A DNA stretch of 7,430 nucleotides from Bacteroidales bacterium (GTDB lineage Bacteria > Bacteroidota > Bacteroidia > Bacteroidales > UBA12077). Below, in pieces: positions 7,195 through 7,430 of this stretch. Both the position numbers and the translations under genes were made by a program. Below the pieces are notes generated by a model. It did not search any database. It was not told the origin of the DNA and worked only from the letters and a program-made list of their open reading frames with translations. Each line of letters opens with the position of its first letter. Within the stretch, counting starts at the first letter, position 1. The stretch is taken from the NCBI GenBank assembly GCA_030156305.1, contig JASGMZ010000150.1:1-7430 (forward strand), in the 5' to 3' direction.

Positions 7195-7202
7195 CAAATG
7201 TA
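7195..7202 (-). promoter_or_regulatory. Bacteroidota -7 promoter element for the LolC/LolE-like permease
   Basis: Read on the minus strand, 7202-7195 is TACATTTG, a perfect match to the Bacteroidota primary sigma -7 consensus TAnnTTTG. It would place the transcription start near 7188, leaving a leader of roughly 17 nt before the TTG start at 7171. About 20 nt upstream only a T-rich tract is present, not a clear TTG -33 element. An 8-base motif with two free positions can occur by chance in AT-rich DNA, so position and strand are the main support. Confidence 0.5.
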
Positions 7203-7332
7203 GTAAAATTAAAATTTTAAAAAATAAACCGTATCGGTTAAAAATAATCAATCATTTTTTAGGTAAAGTAATTAAAATTTATGATTTGAGAAGAAAATTA
7301 TTAATTTAGGACTCTTAATCAAACCAGGGATA

Positions 7333-7384
7333 AACATCCATACAATGAAGTTCACAAAAATGGAATGAATATAACATGGATGTT
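7333..7384. repeat. 9-bp inverted repeat near the right edge
   Basis: AACATCCAT at 7333-7341 and ATGGATGTT at 7376-7384 are perfect inverted repeats separated by 34 bases. A smaller inverted pair overlaps them: TGGAA at 7361-7365 with TTCCA at 7383-7387. The element is in non-coding DNA upstream of the permease promoter and before whatever lies right of the window. It could be an operator, the edge of a structured leader or a mobile-element remnant; no U-tract supports a terminator. Confidence 0.35.
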
Positions 7385-7430
7385 CCACAAGGACAATTAA
7401 TTAACTAAAAATATATTCGTGTGAAAAATT

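Noticed and set aside
7365..7400. Eleven-codon ATG frame in the right flank
   Set aside because: It is very short, has no ribosome-binding site and no recognisable sequence, and overlaps the inverted repeat.
7421..7430. GTG at 7421 as the start of a gene running off the right edge
   Set aside because: Only three codons are visible, so coding cannot be supported.

Overview
The window looks like chromosomal DNA of a low-GC member of the Bacteroidota. The 5S rRNA is of that type, the FtsX-type permease starts and ends like Bacteroidota lipoprotein-release permeases, a perfect Bacteroidota -7 promoter box (TAnnTTTG) lies upstream of that permease, and Shine-Dalgarno sequences are weak or absent. 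The assignment comes from recognition by eye, not from a phylogeny.

Layout. Bases 1-110 are a 5S rRNA gene, presumably the last gene of an rRNA operon entering from the left, closed by a strong intrinsic terminator (118-149). A plus-strand gene for an MltF-like lytic transglycosylase lipoprotein follows (270-1703), with a 16-base near-exact direct repeat in its leader. It meets a minus-strand block tail to tail, with one base between the stop codons. In the direction of transcription the minus-strand order is: LolC/LolE-like ABC permease (7171 to 5924), 138 bp gap, gatE (5785 to 3794), 30 bp gap, gatD (3763 to 2378), then a CoA-pyrophosphatase-type Nudix hydrolase (2328 to 1705). No intergenic stretch exceeds 300 bp. 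The rightmost 259 bp contain the permease promoter region and inverted repeats, but no callable gene.

The notable content is gatE-gatD. GatDE is the two-subunit amidotransferase that converts Glu-tRNA(Gln) to Gln-tRNA(Gln), and it is classically regarded as archaea-specific. Here both subunits are full length, adjacent and co-oriented, and they keep the key motifs: the asparaginase-type catalytic set in GatD, and the GatB-like cradle, AspRS-like GAD insertion and YqeY-like tail in GatE. They sit among ordinary bacterial genes about 2 kb from a bacterial 5S gene, so acquisition from an archaeal lineage is the simplest explanation. Whether the pair replaces glutaminyl-tRNA synthetase or bacterial GatCAB, or duplicates them, cannot be read from this window.

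The other genes are envelope or housekeeping functions: peptidoglycan cleavage, lipoprotein release and nucleotide or CoA-derivative hydrolysis. Only gatE, gatD and the Nudix gene look like a tight transcription unit.
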